Shown: in pieces, positions 25,238 through 36,591 of the stretch
How positions within the stretch are numbered: position 1 is the first letter of the stretch
Layout of the letters: each line of letters starts with the position of its first letter
Source: Limnoglobus roseus
GTDB lineage: Bacteria > Planctomycetota > Planctomycetia > Gemmatales > Gemmataceae
Length of the DNA: 64,000 nucleotides
Assembly (NCBI RefSeq): GCF_008254045.1
Contig: NZ_CP042425.1
Span: forward strand, 8,384,163-8,448,162
Reading direction: 5' to 3'
The notes under the pieces: model-generated
Told to the model about the DNA's origin: nothing
Database searches by the model: none
What the model saw: only the letters and a program-made list of their open reading frames with translations
Program-made: the position numbers and the translations under genes

Positions 25238-26659
25238 TCAGTCGGTGCCCGGGCCGACCATCTTCTCCGGCCGCACGATTTGGTCGAATTTCTCAGCCGT
25301 CAGCACGCCGCTGCCGTCCTTGAGTGGCGGGGCGAGTTTCACCGCCTCGTCACGGAGCGTCGTGCCGTTGTGGTGGGCCGTCTTCGCGATCTTTGCCGCC
25401 GCGTCGTAGCCGATGTGCCGGTTCATCGCCGTCACCAGCATCAGCGAGTTGCTCAGGTGGGCGGCAATCTGCTTCTTGTTCGGCTCGATACCGGACGCAC
25501 AGTGTTCGGTGAACATGTGGCAGGCGTCGGTGATGAGCCGGACGGAGTGCAGGAAGTTGTGGATGATGACCGGCTTGAACACGTTCAGTTCGAAGTTCCC
25601 CTGCGACGCGGCGAAGCCGATGGCGGCGTCGTTGCCCATCACCTGCACGCACACCATCGTCATCGCTTCCGATTGCGTCGGGTTCACCTTGCCCGGCATG
25701 ATCGACGAGCCGGGTTCGTTCTCGGGAATCGTGATCTCGCCCAGGCCGCAGCGGGGACCGGACGCCAGCCACCGCACGTCGTTGGCCATCTTCATCAGGG
25801 CCGTCGCCAGGGCCTTCAACGCGCCGCTGGCGAAGACGAGTGCCTCGTGGCCGGCGAGGGCGGCGAACTTGTTCGGGGCGGTCACGAACGGCAGCTTCGT
25901 CAGGTCGGCGATCTGCTTCGCCACACGCACGGCGAACTCCGGGTGGGCGTTCAACCCAGTGCCGACGGCCGTGCCGCCGAGGGCGAGTTCGGACAGGCCG
26001 GGCAGGCTTTGCTCGATGGCCTTGATGCCGTTGTCGATCTGCGCGACGTATCCGCTGAACTCTTGGCCGAGCGTCAGCGGCACGGCGTCCATCAGATGCG
26101 TGCGGCCGATCTTTACCACGTCCTTGAACTGCTCGGCCTTCTTGTGCAACGTCTCGCGGAGTTCCTTCACGCTCGGGATGAGCCGGTGAACGACTTCCTC
26201 CGCGGCGGCGATGTGCATGGCCGTCGGGAAGGTATCGTTCGACGACTGCGACATGTTCACGTCGTCGTTCGGGTGGATCGGCTTCTTCGACCCCATCTCG
26301 CCGCCGGCCATCTCGATCGCGCGGTTCGAGATGACCTCGTTGACGTTCATGTTCGTCTGCGTGCCGCTGCCGGTCTGCCAGATGCGCAGCGGGAAGTGCC
26401 CGTCGAGCGTGCCGGCGATCACCTCGTCGGCCGCCTTCTCGACGAGCGCGAGTTTCTCTTTCGGAAGAAGTCCGAGGCCGGCGTTGGTCATCGCGGCCGC
26501 CTTCTTGAGCGTGCCGAACGCCCGGATGACCGCCCGCGGCATCGTGTCGTCGCCGATGGCGAAGTGAATCAGCGAGCGGGCCGTCTGGGCGCCGTAATAG
26601 CGGTCGGTCGGCACCTCGATCTTGCCCATCGTGTCGGTTTCGATTCGCGTCGCGGCCAT
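25238..26659 (-). CDS. fumC: Fumarate hydratase class II
   Basis: 473 residues from the ATG at 26659; the open frame reaches much farther upstream but only as an antisense shadow of the 26786 gene. Interconverts fumarate and malate in the TCA cycle; iron-independent homotetramer. Visible marks: RIETDTMGKIEVP start, the active-site SGTQTNMNVNEV, and the family signature GSSIMPGKVNPTQSE with the catalytic-loop serine. Length and motif order are normal. Divergent from the secreted HEAT-like/propeller operon; ends at a palindromic hairpin. Confidence 0.95.
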   Translation of the reverse strand: MAATRIETDTMGKIEVPTDRYYGAQTARSLIHFAIGDDTMPRAVIRAFGTLKKAAAMTNAGLGLLPKEKLALVEKAADEVIAGTLDGHFPLRIWQTGSGTQTNMNVNEVISNRAIEMAGGEMGSKKPIHPNDDVNMSQSSNDTFPTAMHIAAAEEVVHRLIPSVKELRETLHKKAEQFKDVVKIGRTHLMDAVPLTLGQEFSGYVAQIDNGIKAIEQSLPGLSELALGGTAVGTGLNAHPEFAVRVAKQIADLTKLPFVTAPNKFAALAGHEALVFASGALKALATALMKMANDVRWLASGPRCGLGEITIPENEPGSSIMPGKVNPTQSEAMTMVCVQVMGNDAAIGFAASQGNFELNVFKPVIIHNFLHSVRLITDACHMFTEHCASGIEPNKKQIAAHLSNSLMLVTAMNRHIGYDAAAKIAKTAHHNGTTLRDEAVKLAPPLKDGSGVLTAEKFDQIVRPEKMVGPGTD

Positions 26660-26785
26660 GTTGAAGAGGCTCCAAGATTGGGTGGAAGTGGGGTCATTGT
26701 AGGACGCAGAAACTGCCTGCCATGCCTCGACGAACCTGGGGCAATCTGCGAAACTGTCAGTCTTCTCCCGTAAGGAGGTTAGCGG

Positions 26786-27907
26786 ATGAAACGACTGATT
26801 CTGGCCGTTGCCGTGCTGGCGGCGGTGGCGGGTCGCGGTTCCGGCCAGCAAATCCCGACGACGGCCGATTATTTGAAGGGCATCAAGGCCGTCGGCCGCG
26901 AAGGGCAAGGCAACGACGTAGCCGCCTCTTGCTGGAAGGGGCTTGTGGCGACCGGCGAGGCGGCCCTGCTGCCCACCCTGGAAGCATTTGCCGGGGCCAA
27001 CCCAACGGCCGCCAACTGGCTGCGGTCGGCCGTGGACGCGATTACCGAGGGTGAAGAGAAGGCCGGGAAGAAGCTCCCGACCGAGGCGTTGAGGACGTTC
27101 CTGACCACGACCACGCACGACCCGGCGGCCCGCCGTATCGCTTACGAAGTGCTGGCGAAGGCCGACCCGACCGCGGCCGAGAAAATCATCCTGAGCCTGC
27201 GGGACGACCCCAGCGTCGAACTCCGCCGCGACGCCATCGCGAAGGCCATCGCAACGCTCAAGGACGGCGACAAGGTGCCCGAAAGCCTGTTCACCGCCGC
27301 CCGCGACAAGGACCAAGTCGAGGAGATCGGCAAACGGCTCAACAAGTCTGAGGCGGACATCACGAATCACTTCGGCTTCATCCCGAAGTGGCACGTCGTC
27401 GGCCCGTTCGACAACACGAAAGGCGAGGGCTTTGCGAAGGCGTACCCGCCGGAACAGGGCGTGGACCTGAAGGCGACCTACGACGGCAAAGGCGGCGCGA
27501 AGGTCACCTGGAAGGCCGCCACGGCGAAGGCGAAGGACAAGGAGTACGCCCTCGTCGACCTGAACGCCGAACTGACGAAGCACAAGGACGCCGTGGCCTA
27601 CGGCTTCGCCGTGATCGAAGTCGCGAAGGAAACGCCGGTCGAACTGCGGGCCGGGTCGATCACGTCGATCAAGATGTTCGTGAACGGCAAAGAAGTCTTC
27701 GACCGCGACGAGTACCACCACGGCATGAAAATGGACCAGCACGTCGGCAAGGCAACGCTGAAGACGGGTAAGAACGAACTCCTCGTGAAGATTTGCCAGA
27801 ACAACATGACCGAACCGTGGGCGCAAAGCTGGGCGTTCCAGTTCCGCGTGTGCGACGCCACCGGCGGCGCGATCCCGTTCAAGCTCCTTTCGCCGGAGGC
27901 CAAGTGA
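26786..27907 (+). CDS. Secreted HEAT-like/galactose-binding-like protein
   Basis: 373 residues with a strong AAGGAGG 7 bases before the ATG. The signal peptide is MKRLILAVAVLAAVAGRGSG. Residues about 25-195 are alpha-helical with HEAT-like pairs (DPAARRIAYEVLAKAD, DPSVELRRDAIAKAI). The C-terminal half (about 200-373) starts with WHVVGPFDNTKGEGF, a motif frequent in planctomycete exported enzymes, and ends in a beta-sandwich of galactose-binding-like character with FVNGKEVFDRDEY. Its TGA shares bases with the next start (TGATG), so it is translated together with the beta-propeller protein and the two may act together outside the cytoplasm. Function unknown. Confidence 0.75.
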   Translation: MKRLILAVAVLAAVAGRGSGQQIPTTADYLKGIKAVGREGQGNDVAASCWKGLVATGEAALLPTLEAFAGANPTAANWLRSAVDAITEGEEKAGKKLPTEALRTFLTTTTHDPAARRIAYEVLAKADPTAAEKIILSLRDDPSVELRRDAIAKAIATLKDGDKVPESLFTAARDKDQVEEIGKRLNKSEADITNHFGFIPKWHVVGPFDNTKGEGFAKAYPPEQGVDLKATYDGKGGAKVTWKAATAKAKDKEYALVDLNAELTKHKDAVAYGFAVIEVAKETPVELRAGSITSIKMFVNGKEVFDRDEYHHGMKMDQHVGKATLKTGKNELLVKICQNNMTEPWAQSWAFQFRVCDATGGAIPFKLLSPEAK

Positions 27908-29094
27908 TGCGAAAGTTTCTGCTCTTGTTCCTGCTCACGGGGACCGCGTCGGCGGCCGAGTGGAGCCAGTTTCGCGGGCCGGGCGGGGCCTGCGTGTCCG
28001 ACGAGAAGAACCTGCCCGAGAAGTGGTCCAAGACCGAGGGGCACCGCTGGAAGACCGATCTGCCAGCCCGCGGCGTGTCTGGGCCGGTGGTGTTCGGCGA
28101 TAAAATCTACCTCACGGCGTCGTCCGGCGTCCGCGACGACCGCCTGCACGTTCTCGCCTTCGACCTGAAGACCGGCAAGCAACTCTGGCACCGCCAATTC
28201 GCGGCCACCGGCGGCACGAACTGTCACCCGATGACGTGCATGGCCGCTCCGACGCCCGTCGCCGACGAGACCGGCGTCTATGCCCTCTTTGCCACCGGCG
28301 ACCTCGCGGCGTTCGATGCCAACGGCACGCTCCGGTGGTACCGCTCGCTGGTCGGCGATTACCCGAGCATCACGAACCAAGTCGGCATGGCCTCGTCGCC
28401 GGTCTTGGCCGACGGCAAGCTGATTGTGCCGATGGACAACAGCGGCGACTCGTTCATTGCCGCGCTCGACCCGAAGACGGGCACGAACGTCTGGAAGACG
28501 CCGCGGTTCAAGGAAAGTAACTGGGTGACGCCGGTCGTTCGGTCGCCGGACGGGCGGACGGCCGAAATCCTGTTCCCGGGCCGCGACGGTCTGTCGGCTT
28601 ACGACGCCGCCACCGGCAAGCGACTGTGGAACTCGAAGCTCGTAAACGGCGACATCCCGACGCCGACGATCCGCGAAGACATCGTCTACGCGCCGAGCGG
28701 CGGCGTCACGACGCTGAAGTTCGAGGGCGGCGAGCCGAAGAAGGTGTGGGCGTCGGCCAAGATGGGCAGCGGCATGACCTCACCGCTGGTGTACGACGGC
28801 ATGGTCTACGCGGCGAAGGACGGCGTGATGAACACCGTGGACGCCAAGACCGGCGAATCGCTGTGGTCCGAGCGGTTCAGCAAGGACAAGGCGTCGGCGT
28901 CGCCGATCGGGGCCGACGGAAAGGTGTACGTCTTCTCGAACGGCGGGAAGACGACCGTCTTCAAAGCCAGCCGCGAGATGGAGATTGTGTCGGAGAATGA
29001 TCTGGGGGAAGAGATTCTGGGCACGCCCGCGGTTGCGGCCGGGGCGATCATCATCCGCACCAACAAGGCGTTGTACTGCGTCGGGGCGAAGTAG
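27907..29094 (+). CDS. Secreted PQQ-binding-like beta-propeller protein
   Basis: 395 residues; the ATG overlaps the preceding stop (TGATG). The signal peptide MRKFLLLFLLTGTASA precedes AEWSQFRGPGG, the WxQFRGPxG start typical of planctomycete eight-bladed quinoprotein-like propellers. Blade motifs such as AFDLKTGKQLW, LDPKTGTNVWKT and YDAATGKRLW recur about every 45-50 residues. No quinone-binding disulphide or calcium-Glu set can be recognised, so enzymatic use of PQQ is doubtful; these often serve as interaction platforms. A paralogue with EF-hands is encoded at 47862-49301. Confidence 0.85.
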   Translation: MRKFLLLFLLTGTASAAEWSQFRGPGGACVSDEKNLPEKWSKTEGHRWKTDLPARGVSGPVVFGDKIYLTASSGVRDDRLHVLAFDLKTGKQLWHRQFAATGGTNCHPMTCMAAPTPVADETGVYALFATGDLAAFDANGTLRWYRSLVGDYPSITNQVGMASSPVLADGKLIVPMDNSGDSFIAALDPKTGTNVWKTPRFKESNWVTPVVRSPDGRTAEILFPGRDGLSAYDAATGKRLWNSKLVNGDIPTPTIREDIVYAPSGGVTTLKFEGGEPKKVWASAKMGSGMTSPLVYDGMVYAAKDGVMNTVDAKTGESLWSERFSKDKASASPIGADGKVYVFSNGGKTTVFKASREMEIVSENDLGEEILGTPAVAAGAIIIRTNKALYCVGAK

Positions 29095-29105
29095 GGGGTG
29101 GCAGA

Positions 29106-29130
29106 CCCACCCGTCGAAGCGACGGGTGGG
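29106..29130. terminator. Hairpin terminator between convergent genes
   Basis: CCCACCCGTCG / CGACGGGTGGG with a 3-base loop, followed by CTTTCGG. Lies between the beta-propeller stop at 29094 and the convergent stop at 29138. Confidence 0.7.
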
Positions 29131-29137
29131 CTTTCGG

Positions 29138-29671
29138 TCACTTCTTGATGGCTTTTGTCAACTCGGCGGTGACGGCTTCCTCGTCCTTCTCGTTCAGCGA
29201 AACGAACGCGAACGACTTCACGACCTTCCCCTTCACCACGACGACTGCCGTCACGTGGGCGTCGGCGTTGATGCCCCACCCGTTCGGGCCGACCCCGTCG
29301 AACACGGTGAGGGCCGTCTTCCCGAATTTGAGCGAACCCTTCGCCCGTTCCAGATACTCCTTCGACTTCGCCGCGTCGCCGACCCATACGGCAACCACCT
29401 CGGCCTTATCGGCCGCGTCACCGATCTTCTCGTCGAGTTTCTTCAGGAAGCGGAACGCCGGCCGGCCGAACTTCTCCGCGTTCACGAACAGGTAGACCGT
29501 CGGCTCGTCCTTCCGCTCGGCAGCGAAGTCGATCTCCTTGCCTTCCTTCTCACCGACGACCACCGTGACCTTCACTTCACCAACTTTCTCGCCCGCCTTC
29601 GGGCCGGACTCCACGTCCGCCTGGCACGCGGCCGCGGCGGTCAACAGCACCAGCATCGAGAACGCTTTCAT
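29138..29671 (-). CDS. Secreted thioredoxin-fold-like protein
   Basis: 177 residues from the ATG at 29671, fixed by GGAGG 6 bases upstream inside the end of the previous gene. A signal peptide (MKAFSMLVLLTAAAACQA) ends AAACQAD, so it could be a lipoprotein or an ordinary secreted protein. The rest reads like a peroxiredoxin/thioredoxin fold: DEPTVYLFVNAEKFGRP as strand-helix start, VVAVWVGDAAKSKEYL, then ALTVFDGVGPNGWGINA and TAVVVVKGKVV. The usual CxxC is absent: the position after the first strand reads NAEKFGR. It is therefore probably not a redox enzyme in the usual sense. Second gene of a pair. Confidence 0.72.
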   Translation of the reverse strand: MKAFSMLVLLTAAAACQADVESGPKAGEKVGEVKVTVVVGEKEGKEIDFAAERKDEPTVYLFVNAEKFGRPAFRFLKKLDEKIGDAADKAEVVAVWVGDAAKSKEYLERAKGSLKFGKTALTVFDGVGPNGWGINADAHVTAVVVVKGKVVKSFAFVSLNEKDEEAVTAELTKAIKK

Positions 29672-29673
29672 CG

Positions 29674-30024
29674 TCACTCCTCCGGGGTCACCAACAACGG
29701 GTACTCGGCGATGGAGAGACCGAGCGTGGGAATTTGAAGTAGCCGCCGCCACCCGCGGGTGACGCGGGTTTCTTCCGCTTGGCGGTACTCGGCGTCGAAT
29801 TGTCGCTTGTCGAACGGCCCCTCGCACGCCACCGGCGGGAAGTTTTCGCCCACAATGTACTGGGCCAGTCCCGGGTTGCAGGCGATGTGGCGTTCCGGCT
29901 GTAAGTGCAGCATTTCTAACGGCACTTCGCCGAGGACGTACCGCAGGTACAGGTCCGATTCGGTGATCGCTTCCACGTCGCGGCCGCAGACTTCGCAACG
30001 ATAACCTTCGTCACAGCGTGCCAT
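29674..30024 (-). CDS. Small zinc-ribbon-like protein
   Basis: 116 residues. Cysteines in CDEGYRCEVCGRD near the N-terminus and a later HIACNP could bind one zinc ion. The rest is charged, without membrane segment or signal peptide. The middle, SDLYLRYVLGEVPLEMLHL followed by PERHIACNPGLAQYI, looks like a conserved planctomycete protein of unknown role. The stop is two bases before the next start and the ribosome site of that gene lies within its last codons. Divergent from der with 43 bases between starts. Confidence 0.7.
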   Translation of the reverse strand: MARCDEGYRCEVCGRDVEAITESDLYLRYVLGEVPLEMLHLQPERHIACNPGLAQYIVGENFPPVACEGPFDKRQFDAEYRQAEETRVTRGWRRLLQIPTLGLSIAEYPLLVTPEE

Positions 30025-30067
30025 CTCGGTATGCTATTCAGATAAGTTCTTTCTCGCAGGTGCTCCC

Positions 30068-31519
30068 GTGGCGTTTCCCATCGTCGTGATCGTCGGCCGG
30101 CCGAACGTCGGCAAGTCGTCCCTGTTCAACATGCTCGCCGGCCGCCGCATTAGCATCGTCGACCCGACGGCCGGTGTCACCCGCGACCGCATCTCGACCA
30201 TTCTTGAGGCCGAGGGCCGGCACTTCGAACTGATCGACACCGGGGGCATGGGCATCCTCGACGTGGACAACCTCACGGAAGACGTCGAGCGGCAAATCCG
30301 CGTGGCGATCGAGATGGCCGCCGTCGTCCTGTTCGTGGTGGACATCCGCGAAGGGGCGGCCCCGCTCGACCAAGTGGTGGCCGAGCGGTTGCGGGTCATT
30401 GGGAAGCCGGTCATCTTCGTGGCGAACAAGGCCGACGAGATGACCCACGACACGGCCGTGAGCGACCTGTTCCGCCTCGGCTACGGCGAGCCGGTGATGG
30501 TGAGCGCCAACAGCAAGCGGGGCAAGGACGAACTCGTCTTCAAGATCCTTGACGCGCTGCCGGCCGGGGTGGTCGAAGCGGCCCCGGTCGATCCGTCGTT
30601 GAAGATCGCCATCGTCGGCCGGCGGAACGTCGGCAAGAGTACGTTCATCAACAGCATCGCCCAGGAAGAACGGGTCATCGTCTCGGAAGTCCCCGGCACG
30701 ACGCGGGACAGTATCGACGTGCGGTTCGAGCGGGACGGCAAGACGTACCTGGCCATCGACACGGCCGGCGTGCGGAAGAAGGGAAAGTTCGACAACGACG
30801 TGGAGTTCTACAGCCTGCACCGGGCGGAACGCTCGATTCGGCGGGCCGACGTGGTGCTGCACTTCTTCGACGCCCGCAGTCGGGTCAGCCGGGTGGACAA
30901 GCAGTTAGCCGAGTACATCGCCGAGAACAACAAACCGGCCATCGTGGTGGTGAACAAGTGGGATCTCGTCCGCCACGCGATGGAAACCGAGAAGATGGCG
31001 GACTACATCCACAAGGTCTTCCCGATGCTCGACCACGTGCCGATCGCGTTCGTGACGGCGAAGACCGGCAAGAACACGTTCCGCGTGTTCAACCTCGCCC
31101 AAGAACTGCACAAGCAAGCTGGCGAGCGCATCCCGACCGGCGAACTCAACCGCATCCTCCGGGCAGCCACCGACGCCAACGCCCCGCCGGTGCGGCACCA
31201 CAACAAGCAGGGCAAAATATTCTACGCCGCCCAGGTCGGCACGAACCCACCGACGATCGCCCTGGTGACGAACGGCCCGGACACCTTCGACCAAACCTAC
31301 CTCCGCTATCTGACGAAAGTGCTGCGCGACCAGGGGCCGTTCGGCGAAGTGTCGATCAAGTTCCTGCTGCGGGCGAAGGGCGAAACGACCGGCGACAGCA
31401 AATTCCACGCGGAAGTCGAGGACGAACTGCCGGCCGAACCGCAAGCGATTGAGCCGGAACCCGCCCCAGAGCCGAAGCCACGGAAGAAGAAAAAGGGTCC
31501 GCAGGTGTGGGACGTATGA
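30068..31519 (+). CDS. der: Ribosome biogenesis GTPase Der (EngA)
   Basis: 483 residues starting with GTG at 30068 (AGGTG upstream). Two tandem GTPase domains: first P-loop GRPNVGKSSLF with switch DPTAGVTRD, DTGGMG and NKAD, second P-loop GRRNVGKSTFI with VPGTTRD, DTAGV and NKWD. A C-terminal KH-like domain follows and a Pro/Lys/Glu-rich tail ends in KPRKKKKGPQVWDV. Der acts in late assembly of the 50S subunit. Length is normal. A small gene overlaps its stop by four bases (ATGA). Confidence 0.95.
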   Translation: MAFPIVVIVGRPNVGKSSLFNMLAGRRISIVDPTAGVTRDRISTILEAEGRHFELIDTGGMGILDVDNLTEDVERQIRVAIEMAAVVLFVVDIREGAAPLDQVVAERLRVIGKPVIFVANKADEMTHDTAVSDLFRLGYGEPVMVSANSKRGKDELVFKILDALPAGVVEAAPVDPSLKIAIVGRRNVGKSTFINSIAQEERVIVSEVPGTTRDSIDVRFERDGKTYLAIDTAGVRKKGKFDNDVEFYSLHRAERSIRRADVVLHFFDARSRVSRVDKQLAEYIAENNKPAIVVVNKWDLVRHAMETEKMADYIHKVFPMLDHVPIAFVTAKTGKNTFRVFNLAQELHKQAGERIPTGELNRILRAATDANAPPVRHHNKQGKIFYAAQVGTNPPTIALVTNGPDTFDQTYLRYLTKVLRDQGPFGEVSIKFLLRAKGETTGDSKFHAEVEDELPAEPQAIEPEPAPEPKPRKKKKGPQVWDV

Positions 31520-31758
31520 CCGACGAAAACCAACTCACATCCCGTCAGGCTTATCTGGCCATGTTCGAGTTTCTCCGTCGCCACTACGAGCGAGGGCCGA
31601 CGGATGAGATTGGAGGCTTGCTCGGTAGCCTGTCGGTATTAGCAGACGGGACGTCGGCCGACCCCGCCTACGCCAATGATTGGGCCGAAGCCGTCGCCGC
31701 AGTTCTCACGGCCGAATCCAATGGCCGGCATGCCGAGGCAGAGTTCCGAATCGTCTGA
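31516..31758 (+). CDS. Small acidic protein translationally coupled to der
   Basis: 80 residues; the ATG overlaps the der TGA (ATGA). The core reads AYLAMFEFLRRHYERGPTDE followed by IGGLLGSLSVLADGTSADPA and a NDWAEAV helix. I recall this pattern (long helix, DEIGGLLG, ADPAxxxDW) from a widespread family of small proteins that often sit near polymorphic toxin genes as possible immunity proteins, but no toxin is nearby and this is memory, not a search. No signal or membrane segment. It is followed by a convergent epimerase gene 13 bases away. Confidence 0.7.
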   Translation: MTDENQLTSRQAYLAMFEFLRRHYERGPTDEIGGLLGSLSVLADGTSADPAYANDWAEAVAAVLTAESNGRHAEAEFRIV

Positions 31759-31771
31759 AGTCCAGTGACCT

Positions 31772-32782
31772 TTAGGGTTCCACCGTCACTGGCGGGGCCT
31801 TCGGCGCGTCCAGATCGCTCGCATCCAGTCGCCCCTCGGCCAGCAGTTGGCGGAAGATCGTCACCGTCTCGCGGATGCCGTCGTCGAGCTTCGTCTTCGG
31901 CATCGGTCCCAGGTCTTTTTGCAACCCGTCGTCGGACAGGTCGTAGGCAATCGCGATCTGCGTAGTGCCGTAGGTGACGAGCTTTTCCGCCTGCGGCAGC
32001 ACCCGCACCAACGCCGCGTAGAACTCGCTCATCGGCACGACTTGGCCGCGGAGGTTGTAACTCTTCGCCCCGGTGTACGGCCGTTCGAGGCTGTTCACGA
32101 ACGTCTTCGCCACGTCGTCCACGTACTGGTAGTCGGTCCACCCGCCGAAGCTGATCGAGTACGGCCGGCCGAGCACAACCGCCTTGATCGCCTTCGTCGG
32201 CTCGCTCGTCATGCCGAGGTCGCGGCCGACGCCGTAGACGGTCCACGGGCGGAGGCCGACGCTGCTGACGCCGTTGTCCTGGAAGTAGAGGCGGGCGTTC
32301 CCCTCGTTGCAGCACTTGAAGACGCCGTAGTGCGTGCTGGGGATGAGTTGCACGTCATCGCCGAGGGCGGCGTTCGACTTGTACTTATCCGGCCCGCCGA
32401 AGACGGCCGCGGAACTGGCGTAGACCAACCGCTTCACCTGATCGCCGGTCGCGCGGATGGCCTCGAAGATCGCGAGCGTGCCGAGGACGTTGACCTTCGC
32501 GCCGAGCATCGGGTCGGCCCGGCACGTCGGCACTTGTAACCCGGCGAGATGGATGACGTGCGTGATTTGTTCGTCAGCGATCACTTTCGTCAGGGCGGGC
32601 AGGTCGCACACGTCGCCGGGGACGAACTGCACCTTTTGCACGTCCGCTTCCGGCAGGATCAACCGCAGGCGGCGGGGGTCTTCCTTCAGGTCGTAGACGA
32701 GGACGTCGGCCCCCTTGTTCAGAAGGTTCCGCGCGATCCACGCGCCGATGAAGCCGTACCCGCCGGTGATGAGGACGCGCAT
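31772..32782 (-). CDS. NAD-dependent epimerase/dehydratase (extended SDR)
   Basis: 336 residues. The N-terminal NAD motif LITGGYGFIGAWIARNLL, VIHLAGLQVPTCRADPM, VYASSAAVFGG and the catalytic Y-x-x-x-K in STHYGVFKCCNEG are all present, followed by the RPWTVYGVGRD substrate loop and YVDDVAKTFVNSL. This fits UDP-sugar epimerases and dehydratases (GalE/UDP-glucuronate type), but the sugar cannot be told. Cytoplasmic. Lies downstream of gyrA with a palindrome between them. The start has only weak upstream complementarity to 16S rRNA. Confidence 0.88.
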   Translation of the reverse strand: MRVLITGGYGFIGAWIARNLLNKGADVLVYDLKEDPRRLRLILPEADVQKVQFVPGDVCDLPALTKVIADEQITHVIHLAGLQVPTCRADPMLGAKVNVLGTLAIFEAIRATGDQVKRLVYASSAAVFGGPDKYKSNAALGDDVQLIPSTHYGVFKCCNEGNARLYFQDNGVSSVGLRPWTVYGVGRDLGMTSEPTKAIKAVVLGRPYSISFGGWTDYQYVDDVAKTFVNSLERPYTGAKSYNLRGQVVPMSEFYAALVRVLPQAEKLVTYGTTQIAIAYDLSDDGLQKDLGPMPKTKLDDGIRETVTIFRQLLAEGRLDASDLDAPKAPPVTVEP

Positions 32783-32811
32783 GGAGAGGTTCCGAGAGGA
32801 AGATGAATTTT

Positions 32812-32874
32812 GGCGAGCCGAGCGGCGTAAGCCGCCGGGTGAATGTCGGTGATACTTACGCCGCTCGGCTCGCC
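32812..32874. repeat. Intergenic palindrome, family copy B (20 bp arms)
   Basis: Arms 32812-32831 and 32855-32874 are perfect reverse complements of 20 bases. The segment between them continues with the CCGCCGGGTGAAT that forms part of the left arm of copy A at 25162, but the matching part of the right arm is missing here, as if deleted. It sits between the gyrA stop and the epimerase start. Confidence 0.78.
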
Positions 32875-32881
32875 AGGGGTG

Positions 32882-35584
<2,703 letters not shown>

Positions 35585-35715
35585 CGGCGTGCCTCCGAGA
35601 GGGTTCAGCGTCTGGAAATTCTATGGAAATGCGCCCGCTCGAACCATCGTTGGAGACGCGAATAACGCTGAAATTTCCGGGGATTTGTACCGGTTAGTTG
35701 AGGCGAAGAATCGGC

Positions 35716-36504
35716 CTACCGCGGCCCGCCTCGGAGGGCGTCCAGCGCCGCCCCGATGTCCGGCGATCGCATCAGCGATTCGCCCACCAAAACGGCCCGC
35801 ACCCCGGCCGCGGCGAGGCGGTCGAGGTCGGCCCGCGTCTTGATGCCGCTCTCGCTCACAACCGTTACCGCCGGCGGAATCCTCGGCATCAGGTCGAGCG
35901 TGTGGTCAAGCCGCGTCGTGAAGGTCCGCAGGTCGCGATTGTTGATGCCGACCAAGACGGCCCCGGAATCCAGCACTCGCGGCAGTTCCTCGGCGTCGTG
36001 CAGTTCTACGAGGACGTGCAGGCCGAGTTCGCGGGCCTCGAAGTGCAGTTCCCCCAGCCGCGTGCCGGGCAGAATCTCGGCAATCAGCAGCACCGCATCA
36101 GCCCCGGCCGCCCGGGCTTCGAGCAGTTGGTAGCGGTCAAGAATGAACTCCTTCCGCAACAACGGGACGTTCACCGCCCGCCGGATCGCGGCCAAATAGT
36201 CGAGATGGCCCTGAAAATACTGTTCGTCGGTCAGCACGCTGAGGCACGCGGCCCCGTGTTCGGCGTAAGTCGTGGCGATCCGCACCGGGTCAAAGTCCGC
36301 CCGGATGACGCCGGCCGACGGCGACGCCTTCTTCACCTCGGCGATGATTCGCACCTCGCCCGGTCGGCTCAGGGCGGCAACGAAGTCCCGCGTCGGTGGC
36401 AGGTCTGCAATGCGCGATTCCAGGTCGGCGGCCGGCAGCAGGGCCTTCGCGGCCGCGATTTCCTGCCACTTGGTTTCGACGATGCGGTCGAGGATAGTTG
36501 CCAT
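35716..36504 (-). CDS. trpC: Indole-3-glycerol phosphate synthase
   Basis: 262 residues, full-length TIM barrel. Converts CdRP to indole-3-glycerol phosphate in tryptophan synthesis. Visible motifs: EVKKASPSAGVI with the catalytic Lys, VLTDEQYFQG, PLLRKEFILDRYQ with the second Lys and Glu/Asp neighbours, GINNRDL and the phosphate-binding SESGI and VGESLM. No other trp genes are adjacent, so the trp pathway is dispersed. Divergent from the secreted-protein gene at 36592, with an 87-base shared promoter gap. Confidence 0.95.
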   Translation of the reverse strand: MATILDRIVETKWQEIAAAKALLPAADLESRIADLPPTRDFVAALSRPGEVRIIAEVKKASPSAGVIRADFDPVRIATTYAEHGAACLSVLTDEQYFQGHLDYLAAIRRAVNVPLLRKEFILDRYQLLEARAAGADAVLLIAEILPGTRLGELHFEARELGLHVLVELHDAEELPRVLDSGAVLVGINNRDLRTFTTRLDHTLDLMPRIPPAVTVVSESGIKTRADLDRLAAAGVRAVLVGESLMRSPDIGAALDALRGGPR

Positions 36505-36591
36505 GACGTTGTTTTACGGACGACGGCCAAGCGACCTTCCGCTTTTTCGCCGCGAATGGTATCACGCTGCGCAAAGTCGGAGGATTCTGCA

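Noticed and set aside
26660..27826. N-terminal extension of the fumC frame by about 389 codons
   Set aside because: It is antisense to the signal-peptide gene at 26786, and fumarase homology begins exactly at the ATG at 26659.
35698..36591. N-terminal extension of the 36592 gene
   Set aside because: Antisense to trpC; a strong ribosome site and signal peptide place the start at 36592.
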